Origin: Rhodanobacter denitrificans
GTDB lineage: Bacteria > Pseudomonadota > Gammaproteobacteria > Xanthomonadales > Rhodanobacteraceae
DNA: 64,000 bases
Reading direction: 5' to 3'
Assembly: GCA_017848855.1 (NCBI GenBank)
Contig: JAFIHF010000041.1
Location: 124,001 to 188,000, forward strand
The notes beneath the pieces are model-generated. The model made no database searches. It saw only the letters and a list, made by a program, of their open reading frames with translations, and was not told the DNA's origin. Below are positions 37,172 through 47,027 of this stretch, one piece after another (position 1 is the stretch's first letter; each line of letters begins with the position of its first letter). The position numbers and the translations under genes were made by a program.

Positions 37172-40100
37172 TCAGTGCCCCCGTCGCGGATCGGAGTCGA
37201 ACGACTGCATGTCCGTGCCCGCGGCCGGGTGCGGCTTGCCGTCGCCGTCGAGCTTGTCGCCCAGCAGGCGGCGCACCACGACGTAGAACACCGGGATCAG
37301 CAGCACGCCGAGGAAGGTGGCGAACAGCATGCCGCCGATCACGCCGGTGCCGATCGCATGGCGCGAGTTGGCGCCGGCGCCGGTGGAGATGAACAGCGGG
37401 AACACGCCGAGGATGAAGGCCAGCGAGGTCATCAGGATCGGGCGCAGTCGCAGGCGGGCCGCGTCGACGACGGCTTCGCGCAGGGTGCGTCCGGCCTGCT
37501 GCTCGGCCACCGCGAACTCCACGATCAGGATCGCGTTCTTCGCGGCCAGGCCGATCACCGTGACCAGGCCGATCTTGAAGTAGATGTCGTTGGACAGGCC
37601 GCGCAGCATGGTGAACACCACCACGCCGAGCAGGCCCAGCGGCACCACCAGCAGCACCGACGCCGGGATCGACCAGCTCTCGTACAGTGCGGCCAGCGCC
37701 AGGAACACGATGAAGATGGACAGCACCATCAGCAGCGTGGCGGCGTTGCCGGAGAGGATTTCCTGGTAGGACTGGCCGGTCCAGTCGTAGCCGTAGCCCT
37801 TGGGCAGGTCGTTGCCGACGATTTTCTCCATCTCGTGCATCGCCTCGCCCGAGGCATGCCCCGGCGCGGGCGAGCCCACGATTTCCACCGCGGAATAGCC
37901 GTTGTAGCGGGTCAGCGCGGGCGAGCCCATTTCCCACTTGGTGTGCACCACGTTGGAGATCGGGATCATCGCCGGCGTGCCGTCGGCGTTCCGCTGCGCG
38001 GTGCTGGGCGTGTAGAAGTGCTTCAGCGCGTCCGGGCTCATGCGGTAGGGCGCATCGGCCTGCATGATCACGCGCTTCACGCGGCCGCCGTAGGTGAAGT
38101 CGTTCACGTACACCGGCGCCAGCATCAGGCTGACCGCGTTGTAGACGTCGCTGACCGACAGGCCCATCGACTGCGCCTGCACGCGGTCCACGTCCATCTG
38201 CAGCTGCGGCGAATCCTCCAGCGCGTTCGGGCGCACGCCGGTGAGCACCGGATCCTGTGCCGCCTTGCCCAGCAGCGTGTTGCGCGCCTGGGTGAGCGCG
38301 TCGCGGCCGAGGCCGGCGCGGTCCTGCAGGTACATGTCGAAGCCGCCGAACTGGCCCAGGCCCTGCACGGTGGGGATGTTCGCCACGAAGATGCGCGCAT
38401 CGCGGATCTGGAACAGCTGCCGGTTCGCGCGCTGGATGAAGTCCATCGCGGTGTCCTTGCGCTTGGCCCAGTCCTTCAGCTTGATGAAGGCCATGCCGGC
38501 GCTTTCGCTGGAGCCGATGAAGCTGAAGCCGGTCACCTGCAGCACGCCTTCCACCGCCGGATCCTTCTGCAGGATCGCACGCATCTGCGCCATCACCTCG
38601 CCCGTGCGCTGCTTGGTGGCGCCGGGCGGCAGCTGGACCACGGACAGCGCGTAGCCCTGGTCCTCCTCGGGCAGGAAGCTGCCGGGCAGGCGGGTGTAGA
38701 GGAAACCGGCGAGGACCGCCACCAGCACGAACACGAACATCCAGCGCGGCGCATGCTTCACCGCGTGGCCGACGTGGCCGGTGTAGGTGTGCGTGGTCCA
38801 TTCGAAGAAGCGGTTGAAGGTGCGGAAGACGATGTTCTTCTTCTTGTGGTGCTCGGGCTGCAGGAAGCTGGCGCACAGCGCGGGCGTGAAGCTCAGCGCG
38901 AGGAAGGCCGAGAAGCCCATCGACACCGCGATGGTCAGCGCGAACTGCTTGTAGATGATGCCCGAGGCGCCCGGCTGCAGCGCCGAGGGCACGAACACCG
39001 CCGCCAGCACCACGGTGATCGCCACGATCGCGCCGGTGATCTGGCCCATCGCCTTGCGCGTGGCCTCCTTCGGCGAGAGGTTCTCCTCGGTCATGATGCG
39101 TTCGACGTTCTCGATCACCACGATCGCGTCGTCCACCACGATGCCGATCGCCAGCACCATGCCGAACAGGGTCAGCTGGTTGATCGTGAAGCCGAGCACC
39201 AGCATGCCGAGGAAGGTGCCCAGCAGCGCCACCGGGATCACCAAGGTAGGGATGATGGTGGCGCGGATGTTCTGCAGGAACAGCCACATCACCAGGAACA
39301 CCAGCACGATCGCCTCGATCAGCGTGTGCACCACCTCGTCGATCGAGATGCGCACGAAGGTGGTGCTGTCGTAGGGGCTGAACCAGGACACGCCCGGCGG
39401 GAAGCTCGGTGCCAGCTGGTCCATCTTCGCGCGCACCGCGGTGGCCACGTCCAGCGCGTTGGCGCCGGGCAGCAGCTGGATCGCGAACGCGCCGATCGGC
39501 TTGCCGTCCCAGGTGGTGTCGAAGCCGTAGTTGCCGGGGCCGAAGCTGATCTTCGCCACGTCGCCCAGCTTGACCGTGGTGCCGTCAGGATTGGCGCGCA
39601 GGATGATCGCGGCGAACTGCTCGGGCGTGGTGAAGCGGCCCTCGGTGGACACCGTGGCGGTGAGGCCCTGGCCGGGCACGGCCGGGTCGGCACCCAGCGA
39701 ACCGGCGGCGAACTGCACGTTCTGCGCCTTGATCGCGGCGAACACCTGCGAAGCCGACAGGTTGTAGCCCTGCAGCTTGTCCGGGTTCAGCCAGATGCGC
39801 ATCGCGTACTCGGAGCCGAACTGCTGGGTGCTGCCCACTCCGGGCACGCGCGAGATCTGGTCCAGCACCTGCGAGCCGACGATGTCGTTGAGGCGGTCGC
39901 GGTCGATGTTCGGGTTGTCCGACTTCAGCGCCACCACCATCAGGAAGCCGGCGTTGGCCTTGGCCACCACCACGCCCTGCTGGGTCACCTCGCTGGGCAG
40001 GCGCGGGGTGGCCAGCGCCACCTTGTTCTGCACTTGCACCTGGGCGATGTCGGGGTCGGTGCCGGTCTCGAAGGTCAGCGTGATCTGGGCGCGGCCGCTG

Positions 40101-40351
40101 GCACTGGAGGACGAACTGAAATACAGCAGGTGGTCGATGCCGGTGAGCTGCTGCTCGATCACCTGGGTGACGGCCTTCTCGGTGGTGTCGGCGCTGGCGC
40201 CGGGGTAGGTGGCGCTCACCGTGACCGAGGGCGGGGCGATGTTCGGATACGACTCCACGCCCAGGTTGAGGATCGCCAGGACGCCGCCCAGCGAAATCAG
40301 GATGGCCACCACCCAGGCGAAGATCGGGCGGTCGATGAAGAAACTCGGCAT
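37172..40351 (-). CDS. RND multidrug efflux permease (HAE1/AcrB family)
   Basis: 1059 residues, the usual AcrB length. The N-terminus FFIDRPIFAWVVAILISLGG is canonical. The proton-relay pair appears in GIVVDDAIVVIENVE (Asp-Asp, about 400-410). The second membrane block contains GLAAKNAILIVEFA and the end is FYVVVRRLLGDK. It pumps drugs or other amphiphiles from the periplasm using the proton gradient. It follows the adaptor gene by 12 bp in one operon. No outer-membrane channel gene or TetR-type repressor adjoins, so it probably borrows a shared channel. Confidence 0.96.
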   Translation of the reverse strand: MPSFFIDRPIFAWVVAILISLGGVLAILNLGVESYPNIAPPSVTVSATYPGASADTTEKAVTQVIEQQLTGIDHLLYFSSSSSASGRAQITLTFETGTDPDIAQVQVQNKVALATPRLPSEVTQQGVVVAKANAGFLMVVALKSDNPNIDRDRLNDIVGSQVLDQISRVPGVGSTQQFGSEYAMRIWLNPDKLQGYNLSASQVFAAIKAQNVQFAAGSLGADPAVPGQGLTATVSTEGRFTTPEQFAAIILRANPDGTTVKLGDVAKISFGPGNYGFDTTWDGKPIGAFAIQLLPGANALDVATAVRAKMDQLAPSFPPGVSWFSPYDSTTFVRISIDEVVHTLIEAIVLVFLVMWLFLQNIRATIIPTLVIPVALLGTFLGMLVLGFTINQLTLFGMVLAIGIVVDDAIVVIENVERIMTEENLSPKEATRKAMGQITGAIVAITVVLAAVFVPSALQPGASGIIYKQFALTIAVSMGFSAFLALSFTPALCASFLQPEHHKKKNIVFRTFNRFFEWTTHTYTGHVGHAVKHAPRWMFVFVLVAVLAGFLYTRLPGSFLPEEDQGYALSVVQLPPGATKQRTGEVMAQMRAILQKDPAVEGVLQVTGFSFIGSSESAGMAFIKLKDWAKRKDTAMDFIQRANRQLFQIRDARIFVANIPTVQGLGQFGGFDMYLQDRAGLGRDALTQARNTLLGKAAQDPVLTGVRPNALEDSPQLQMDVDRVQAQSMGLSVSDVYNAVSLMLAPVYVNDFTYGGRVKRVIMQADAPYRMSPDALKHFYTPSTAQRNADGTPAMIPISNVVHTKWEMGSPALTRYNGYSAVEIVGSPAPGHASGEAMHEMEKIVGNDLPKGYGYDWTGQSYQEILSGNAATLLMVLSIFIVFLALAALYESWSIPASVLLVVPLGLLGVVVFTMLRGLSNDIYFKIGLVTVIGLAAKNAILIVEFAVAEQQAGRTLREAVVDAARLRLRPILMTSLAFILGVFPLFISTGAGANSRHAIGTGVIGGMLFATFLGVLLIPVFYVVVRRLLGDKLDGDGKPHPAAGTDMQSFDSDPRRGH

Positions 40352-40363
40352 GCTCGCGCTCCC

Positions 40364-41530
40364 TTACTTGCCGCTCGCGGCGGGGCTGCCCGCGGCCGCT
40401 TGCGGCTGCCACGGCGAGGCCTTGGCCGGCGCGCCGTCATGCACGTTCTGCACGCCGGACACCACCACCTGGTCGCCGGCGGCGAGGCCGCTGCTGACCA
40501 CCCAGTTGCCGCCACTCATGCTGCCGGCGACGACGTCGTGGCGCTTGGCCTTGCCGTCGGCGCCGACCACGAACACGTAGGCGCCCACGGTGTCGCGCAG
40601 CACGGCCTGCTGCGGGATCAGGAACACCTGATGCTGCTCGCCCAGCTTCGCCTGCAGCGTCACGTACATGCCGGGCAGCAGGCTGTGCTTGGGGTTCGGG
40701 ATCTGCGCGCGCAGGTTCATCGCGCCGGTGGCCGGGTCGACCGTGGCGGAGGTGAAGTCCAGCGTACCCGGCTCCGCGTAGGCGCTGCCGTCGGGCAGGG
40801 TGACCCGCACGCTGGCCTGGTTCGGCTGGGCGAGGGTGACGCCACCGCTGCTCTGCGCCTGGCGCAGCTGCTCCATGTCGGCCACGCTCATGGTGAAGTT
40901 CACGTACAGCGGGTCGATCTGGTCCACCGTGGTGAGCAGGGTGGCGCTGCCGCTGCCCACCAGCGCGCCCTCGGTCACCTGCTGCTGGCCGGCGCGGCCG
41001 TCGATCGGCGCGGTGACGTTGGCGTAGCCGAGGTTGATGCGCGCGGTCTGCACGTTGGCGCGCGCGGCCTGCACCGCGGCGGCGGCGGTGCGCTCGGCGG
41101 CCAGCGCGTTGTCGAGGTCGGACCTGGAGATGTAGCCCTTCGGCGCCAGCTCCTGCGCGCGCTGCGCGTTGACCTTGGCATTGGTGTAGCTCGCCTGCGC
41201 CTGCGCCTGCGCCGCTTCGGCCGCGGCCAGCGCGGCCTTCAGCGGCGCCGGGTCGATCTGGAACAGCGGCTGGCCCTTCTTCACGTCGCTGCCTTCGACG
41301 TAGTCGCGCTTGAGCAGCACGCCGGCCACGCGGGCGCGCACGTCGGCGCTGCGGAACGCCGACAGGCGGCCCACCAGGTCCTTGGTCAGCGGCTCGTTCT
41401 GCGGCTGCGCGGTGATCACGCCGACCTGCGGCGGCGGCATCTGCGGCGGACCTTGTTCCTTCTTGCCGCAGGCGGTCAGGGCCAACAGGCCGAGGCACAA
41501 CGCGGGGGCGCGCAGAAACGGGGATTTCAT
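40364..41530 (-). CDS. RND efflux periplasmic adaptor (AcrA/MexA family lipoprotein)
   Basis: 388 residues with a lipoprotein signal (APALCLGLLALTAC, lipidated Cys near 21). The membrane-fusion architecture is seen in order: beta-barrel and lipoyl half (VRARVAGVLLKRDYVEGSDVKKGQPLFQID), an alpha-hairpin rich in Ala/Gln (about 95-165), lipoyl second half (VTAPIDGRAGQ) and the C-terminal membrane-proximal domain (QQAVLRDTVGAYVFVVGADGKA). It links the permease to the outer-membrane channel. It is the first gene of the operon, with the long 41531-41958 gap upstream. Confidence 0.95.
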   Translation of the reverse strand: MKSPFLRAPALCLGLLALTACGKKEQGPPQMPPPQVGVITAQPQNEPLTKDLVGRLSAFRSADVRARVAGVLLKRDYVEGSDVKKGQPLFQIDPAPLKAALAAAEAAQAQAQASYTNAKVNAQRAQELAPKGYISRSDLDNALAAERTAAAAVQAARANVQTARINLGYANVTAPIDGRAGQQQVTEGALVGSGSATLLTTVDQIDPLYVNFTMSVADMEQLRQAQSSGGVTLAQPNQASVRVTLPDGSAYAEPGTLDFTSATVDPATGAMNLRAQIPNPKHSLLPGMYVTLQAKLGEQHQVFLIPQQAVLRDTVGAYVFVVGADGKAKRHDVVAGSMSGGNWVVSSGLAAGDQVVVSGVQNVHDGAPAKASPWQPQAAAGSPAASGK

Positions 41531-41958
41531 GGGGACTCCGAAGCGAGCTGATCGTGACGGGGGATATCGCGATGGCCGCGCGTCATGCCGTTGCGCGAGG
41601 CGCCTAGCATGAGGGCACGACCAACGACTTGTCTTGTGTCAAAGGTTGATCGCAAACCATGCCGACATGGCCGTGATCCATGGCAACAAGTCGCTACTAT
41701 ACCGCACAGTACACAATTTATTGAAGGCTTGCCGGCGAAGTTTTTTTGTCGGCAATGGCGGCCTCGCGCAGCGTGCGGGGCAGTCGCCACGGTCGCGCCG
41801 CGCGTGCCGCACGCGCCGAATGCCTGTGTGCGTGGAGCTGTTTCCGCCGTGCTTGCAAGCTGCGCTGCACAACGTCTGCGCGTGGATTCACCCTGACGCG
41901 AGGGGTATCCTTCGAAGGCTTGATGCAACACCTTCGTTTCCACTGACAAGTAGATGCC
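41531..41958. promoter_or_regulatory. Divergent promoter region between the efflux operon and glutamate dehydrogenase
   Basis: 428 bp without a supportable gene. The stretch 41620-41760 is clearly less GC-rich than its surroundings. On the minus strand TTGACA (41658-41663 region, CTTTGACACAAG) could be a -35 for the pump. On the plus strand TACTAT in CGCTACTATACC could be a -10 for glutamate dehydrogenase. TTGCCG and CGGCAA (41729-41755) flank a T-rich loop. All are read by eye and unproven. Confidence 0.4.
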
Positions 41959-44900
41959 ATGAATGCCATTCGTGCAGCCCATGAAGCGCCACTTCAGTCC
42001 GCCGTGTTCGAGGTTCTGAAGCAAGCCGGATACTCCACCCAGCGCCTTGAAGAGGCGCAATTTTTTATCGGCGCCTTCTTCGCGCGGATCACGGAGGGCG
42101 ACCGCAACCTGCACACGCCGGCGCAATGGGCCGCCCTGACCGGCGGCCTGCTGGACTTCATGCAGCAGCGTGCGCCGGGGCGGGCGCTGCTGCGCGTGCT
42201 CAATCCCGAGGCCGGCAACGCCGGGCGCAGCCGGCTGCAGATCGTCACCGACGACATGCCGTTCCTGATCGACACGGTGAGCATGGTGGTGTCGGCGCGG
42301 CTGCAGATCCACGCGGTGATCCATCCGGTGCTCAAGGTCGAGCGCGATGCCGACGGCAAGCTGCTGCGCCTGGGCGGCGAAGCGGGCGCGCCCGAATCGG
42401 TGATGCATTTCGAGATCGACCGCGTGGCCGACGCCGCCGAGCAGGCCGCGCTGATCCGCCAGGTCGAGGCCGCGCTGGAGAGCGTGCGCGCCGCGGTGGG
42501 CGACTGGACCGCGATGCGCGACAAGGCGCTGGCGATCGCCGGCGAGCTGCCGCAGCGCCAGCCGGCGATGGACGCCGACTCCGCGCGCGAGGCCGGCGAC
42601 TTCCTGCGCTGGCTGGCCGCCGACAACTTCACCTTCCTCGGCTACCGCGAATACGAGGTGGCCGACGCCGACGGCGAGCGCGTGCTGCGCGCGGTCGAGG
42701 GCACCGGCCTGGGCATCCTGCGCAAGAGCGACGGCACCCTGGCGCCGCGCTCGCTGAAGACGCTCGCCGCCAGCGCGCTGCCGCAGTCCGGCGCCACCGA
42801 CGCGATCATCCTCACCAAGACCAACGCGCGCTCGCAGGTGCACCGCCCCGGCTACATGGACTACATCGGCGTGCTGCGCTTCAACGCCGACGGCCGCGCG
42901 GTGGCCGAGCAGCGCTTCCTCGGCATGTTCACCGCCAGCGCCTACATGGCGCGCCCGCAGGAGGTGCCGCTGGTGCGGCACAAGGTGGAGGCGGTGCTCG
43001 ATCGCTCGGGGCTGAAGCGCGACGCCTATTCCGGCAAGACCCTGCGCCACATCCTGGAGACGCTGCCGCGCGAGGAGCTGCTGCAGGGCACCGAGGACGA
43101 GCTGTTCGCGATCGCCACCGGCATCCTCGAACTGCGCCAGCGCGCGCACACACGCCTGTTCATGCGCCGCGACCGCTACGGCCGTTTCTTCACCTGCCTG
43201 GTGTTCGTGCCGCGCGACCGCTTCAACACCGCGGTGCGCGAGCGCATCCAGACGCTGCTGGGCGAGGCGCTGCGCGCCGAGCAGATCGACTCCTCGGTGC
43301 AGATGGGCGAGGCCGCGCTGGCGCGCCTGCACATCGTGCTGCGGCCGAAGGTCGGCGACCTGCCCGGGTACGACCTGGCCAAGCTGGAGCAGGGCGTGGC
43401 GGCGATCGTGCGCAACTGGCACGACGAGCTGCGCGACGCGCTGGTGCAGCTGCGCGGCGAGGAAGCCGGCGTGGTGCTGGCGAACCGCTACGGCCACGCG
43501 CTGCCGGCCGGCTACATCGACGACGTGCGCCCGGCGGTGGCCGCCGAGGACGTGTACCAGCTCTCGCTGCTGGAAGGCGGCGACGCGCTGCGCATGTCCT
43601 TCTACCACCCGGCCAAGGCGCCGGAGACGCTGCGCTTCAAGGTCTACCGCTCCGGCGGCGACATCGCGCTGTCCGAAGTGCTGCCGCAGCTTGAGAACCT
43701 GGGCCTGCGCGTGCTCACCGAGCACGTCTACGAGATCCACGGCGAGGTGCCGCTGTCGATCCAGGATTTCGAAGTGCAGCCGGTGGGCCAGCTGGCCTTC
43801 ACGGTGGAGCAGGTGGGCGCGCAGTTCGAGCATGCGTTCGAGCAGATCTGGCGCGGCAACGCCGAGAACGACGGCTTCAACCGCCTCGTGCTGGGCGCCA
43901 AGCTGGGCTGGCGCCAGGTGGCGATGCTGCGCGGCTACTGCAAGTACCTGCTGCAGGCCGGCAGCACCTACTCGCAGAGCTACATGGAGGAGACGTTGAA
44001 CCGCTACCCGGCGATCGCCGGGCTGCTGGTGGAGCTGTTCCTCGCCCGCTTCGACCCGCGCCGCGAATCGCTGACCGGGGACGAGCGCACGGCCGCCGCC
44101 GCCGCGCTGCGCGAGGAGATGTCGGCGCTGATCCCGGCGCACGTGCAGGCCGCGAACCCCGCGCTGGTCGAGCAGCTCGCCGCCGCGCTGGCGCTGCCGC
44201 GCGCCGAGCAGCTCAAGGTCATCGAGGGCGCGCTCAACGTGCTGCTGGAGAACGTCGCCAGCCTCGACGAGGACCGCATCCTGCGCAGCTTCATCGCGGT
44301 GATCCACGCCACCCTGCGCACCAGCTTCTTCCAGCAGTGGAACGGCGCGTACCGCGACTACATCAGCTTCAAGCTCGACTCGCACGCCGTGCCGGGCCTG
44401 CCCAAGCCGGTGCCGTACCGCGAGATCTGGGTGTGCGCCCCGCGCGTGGAAGGCATCCACCTGCGCTTCGGCCCGGTGGCGCGCGGCGGCCTGCGCTGGT
44501 CCGACCGCCGCGAGGATTTCCGCACCGAGGTGCTGGGCCTGGTGAAGGCGCAGATGGTGAAGAACACCGTGATCGTGCCGGTGGGCTCGAAGGGCGGCTT
44601 CTTCGTGAAGAAGCCGCCGCTCGGCGGCGACCGCGACGCGCAGCTGGCCGAGGGCATCGCCTGCTACAAGCTGTTCATCAACGGCCTGCTCGACATCACC
44701 GACAACCTGGTCGAGGGCAAGGTGGCGAATCCGCACGACGTGGTGCGCCACGACGCGGACGATCCGTACCTGGTGGTGGCCGCCGACAAGGGCACCGCCA
44801 CGTTCTCCGACATCGCCAACGGCATCTCGATCGAGCACGGCTACTGGCTGGGCGACGCGTTCGCCTCCGGCGGCTCCAACGGCTACGACCACAAGGGCAT

Positions 44901-46884
44901 GGGCATCACCGCCCGGGGCGCGTGGGAGTCGGTGAAGCGCCACTTCCGCGCGCTGGGCCGCGACAGCCAGAGCGAGGACTTCACCTGCGTCGGCATCGGC
45001 GACATGTCCGGCGACGTGTTCGGCAACGGCATGCTGCTGTCCAGGCACATCCGCCTGGTGGCCGCGTTCGACCACCGCCACGTGTTCATCGACCCGAACC
45101 CGGACGCGGCGCGTTCCTTCGTCGAGCGCGAGCGCATGTTCAAGCTGCCGCGTTCGAGCTGGGACGACTACGACAAGTCGCTGATCTCCGCCGGCGGCGG
45201 CGTGTGGCCGCGCAGCGCGAAGTCGATCCCGGTGTCGCCGGAGGCGCGCGCGGCGCTGGGCCTCAAGCCCGACGTCACCCAGCTGGCGCCGACCGAGCTG
45301 CTCAACGCGATCCTCAAGGCGCCGGTGGACCTGCTCTGGAACGGCGGCATCGGCACCTACGTCAAGGCCAGCAGCGAGAGCCACGCCGACGCGCGCGACC
45401 GCGCCAACAACGGCCTGCGCGTGGACGGCAACGAGCTGCGCTGCAAGATCGTGGGCGAGGGCGGCAACCTCGGCATGACCCAGAAGGGCCGCATCGAGGC
45501 GGCGCAGAAGGGCGTGCTGCTGAACACCGACTTCATCGACAACTCCGCCGGCGTGGACACCTCCGACCACGAGGTGAACATCAAGATCCTGCTCAACGAC
45601 GCGGTGCAGCGCGGCGAGCTGAGCGAGGCGGACCGCAACAAGCAGCTGGCCGCGATGACCGACGAGGTGGGCCAGCTGGTGCTGTGGGACAACTATCGCC
45701 AGAACCAGGCGATCACCCTGATGGAGCACCAGTCGGCCAAGCGCATCGGCTCGCTGGCGCACTTCATCCGCACGCTGGAAGCCGAGGGCTCGCTCGATCG
45801 CCAGGTGGAGAACCTGCCCAGCGAGGCCGAGCTCACCGAGCGCAAGACGCGCGGCCTGGGCCTGACCCGGCCGGAACTGGCGGTGCTGTTGTCCTACGAC
45901 AAGATCCGGCTGTTCCAGCAGCTGCTCGACTCCGACGTGCCGGAAGACCCGTACCTGTCCAAGGAGCTGGTGCGCTACTTCCCCGCGCCGCTGCACGAGA
46001 AGTACGCCGAGCACATGCAGCGCCACCGCCTGAAGCGCGAGATCATCGCCACCGCGGTGACCAACTCCACCATCAACCGCATGGGTGCCACCTTCATGAT
46101 GCGCATGCAGGAGGACACCGGCAAAGGCCCGGCGGCGATCGCCAAGGCCTACACCGCCGCGCGCGAGATCCTCGATGCGCGCGCGCTGTGGGCGCAGATC
46201 GAGGCGCTGGACAGCAAGGTGGCCGAGGGCACCCAGGTCGACGCGGTGATGCAGGTGTGGTCGCTGCTGCGCCACATGACCCGCTGGCTGCTCAACCGCC
46301 CCGGTGGCACCCTGGAGATCGCCGCCAACGTCGAGCGCTACCAGGCGGGCGTCAGCGCCCTGCGCAAGGCGCTGCCGGAAGTGCTCACCGCCACCGGCAA
46401 GGGCGATTTCGCCAGCAGCCAGGAGAAGTGGGAAGGCCTGGGCCTGCCCGCCGAGCTGGCCGTGCGGCTGGCGCGGCTGTCCGAGCTGCGCGCCGCGCTG
46501 GACATGGTCGAGGTGGCGCAGCAGAGCGGCCAGCCGATCGAGAAGGTGGCCGGCGTGTTCTACGAGCTGGGCGAGGCGCTGGACCTGGAGTGGCTGCGCG
46601 GCCAGATCGAGGCGCTGCCGGTGGAAGGCCACTGGCACGCCCAGGCGCGCGGTTCGCTGCTGGACGAGCTCAACCACCAGCATCGCGCGCTGGCCCAGCA
46701 GGTGCTGAAGCTGGCCGGCGGCAACGCGGGCGTCTCGCCGGTGCAGGCCTGGCTGCAGCGCGACGACGCCACCCTGCAGCACACCCGCGGCATGCTGGCC
46801 GAGATCCTCAGCCAGAACGCCGACTACCCGATCGCCTCGGTCGCGGTACGCCGGCTGGCCCAGCTCGCGCAGGTGCCGGTGTGA
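41959..46884 (+). CDS. gdh: NAD-specific glutamate dehydrogenase (large, ~180 kDa type)
   Basis: 1641 residues, the size of the large bacterial NAD-GDH family. It oxidises glutamate to 2-oxoglutarate and ammonia, mainly for catabolism. A long N-terminal ACT-like regulatory part covers about 1-700. The catalytic core follows: RFGPVARGGLRWSDRREDFR, LVKAQMVKN and PVGSKGGFFVKK hold the substrate lysines. The NAD part contains CVGIGDMSGDVFGNGMLLS and KIVGEGGNLGMTQKGR. A helical C-terminal region (about 1230-1641) ends the chain. It is followed 143 bp later by NAD kinase. Confidence 0.96.
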   Translation: MNAIRAAHEAPLQSAVFEVLKQAGYSTQRLEEAQFFIGAFFARITEGDRNLHTPAQWAALTGGLLDFMQQRAPGRALLRVLNPEAGNAGRSRLQIVTDDMPFLIDTVSMVVSARLQIHAVIHPVLKVERDADGKLLRLGGEAGAPESVMHFEIDRVADAAEQAALIRQVEAALESVRAAVGDWTAMRDKALAIAGELPQRQPAMDADSAREAGDFLRWLAADNFTFLGYREYEVADADGERVLRAVEGTGLGILRKSDGTLAPRSLKTLAASALPQSGATDAIILTKTNARSQVHRPGYMDYIGVLRFNADGRAVAEQRFLGMFTASAYMARPQEVPLVRHKVEAVLDRSGLKRDAYSGKTLRHILETLPREELLQGTEDELFAIATGILELRQRAHTRLFMRRDRYGRFFTCLVFVPRDRFNTAVRERIQTLLGEALRAEQIDSSVQMGEAALARLHIVLRPKVGDLPGYDLAKLEQGVAAIVRNWHDELRDALVQLRGEEAGVVLANRYGHALPAGYIDDVRPAVAAEDVYQLSLLEGGDALRMSFYHPAKAPETLRFKVYRSGGDIALSEVLPQLENLGLRVLTEHVYEIHGEVPLSIQDFEVQPVGQLAFTVEQVGAQFEHAFEQIWRGNAENDGFNRLVLGAKLGWRQVAMLRGYCKYLLQAGSTYSQSYMEETLNRYPAIAGLLVELFLARFDPRRESLTGDERTAAAAALREEMSALIPAHVQAANPALVEQLAAALALPRAEQLKVIEGALNVLLENVASLDEDRILRSFIAVIHATLRTSFFQQWNGAYRDYISFKLDSHAVPGLPKPVPYREIWVCAPRVEGIHLRFGPVARGGLRWSDRREDFRTEVLGLVKAQMVKNTVIVPVGSKGGFFVKKPPLGGDRDAQLAEGIACYKLFINGLLDITDNLVEGKVANPHDVVRHDADDPYLVVAADKGTATFSDIANGISIEHGYWLGDAFASGGSNGYDHKGMGITARGAWESVKRHFRALGRDSQSEDFTCVGIGDMSGDVFGNGMLLSRHIRLVAAFDHRHVFIDPNPDAARSFVERERMFKLPRSSWDDYDKSLISAGGGVWPRSAKSIPVSPEARAALGLKPDVTQLAPTELLNAILKAPVDLLWNGGIGTYVKASSESHADARDRANNGLRVDGNELRCKIVGEGGNLGMTQKGRIEAAQKGVLLNTDFIDNSAGVDTSDHEVNIKILLNDAVQRGELSEADRNKQLAAMTDEVGQLVLWDNYRQNQAITLMEHQSAKRIGSLAHFIRTLEAEGSLDRQVENLPSEAELTERKTRGLGLTRPELAVLLSYDKIRLFQQLLDSDVPEDPYLSKELVRYFPAPLHEKYAEHMQRHRLKREIIATAVTNSTINRMGATFMMRMQEDTGKGPAAIAKAYTAAREILDARALWAQIEALDSKVAEGTQVDAVMQVWSLLRHMTRWLLNRPGGTLEIAANVERYQAGVSALRKALPEVLTATGKGDFASSQEKWEGLGLPAELAVRLARLSELRAALDMVEVAQQSGQPIEKVAGVFYELGEALDLEWLRGQIEALPVEGHWHAQARGSLLDELNHQHRALAQQVLKLAGGNAGVSPVQAWLQRDDATLQHTRGMLAEILSQNADYPIASVAVRRLAQLAQVPV

Positions 46885-46885
46885 G

Positions 46886-47021
46886 GGTGGGGATTCGGGC
46901 GTAGGGAGTCGGGACGCGCAAAGGCGGCGGCGCGCTTGATTTGTCGCTTGCCTTGCCGGGATGATCGGAAGAACCGCGGTATGGGGTTCTTCCGAGTCCC
47001 GAGTCCCGAGTCCCGAGTCCC
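46886..47021. repeat. GAGTCCC heptamer array and palindrome just before nadK
   Basis: Four perfect GAGTCCC units occupy 46994-47021, ending six bases before the nadK ATG where the ribosome site should be. The stretch 46889-46915 (GGATTCGGGCGTAGGGAGTC..) is roughly complementary to the array. An inner hairpin (GGAAGAACC/GGTTCTTCC) lies at about 46968-46993. The whole can fold as a nested palindrome. Confidence 0.8.
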
Positions 47022-47027
47022 GCCTGC

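Noticed and set aside
37151..41551. 1466-codon frame opposite the RND pump genes
   Set aside because: Antisense shadow. The minus strand carries intact permease and adaptor genes with signal peptide and membrane segments.
41527..46782. 1751-codon minus-strand frame opposite glutamate dehydrogenase
   Set aside because: Composition is dominated by Ala/Arg/His/Gln without motifs. The plus strand encodes a full conserved enzyme.
46568..46884. Possible frameshift near the C-terminus of glutamate dehydrogenase
   Set aside because: The frame is continuous to a normal end and the total length fits the family.
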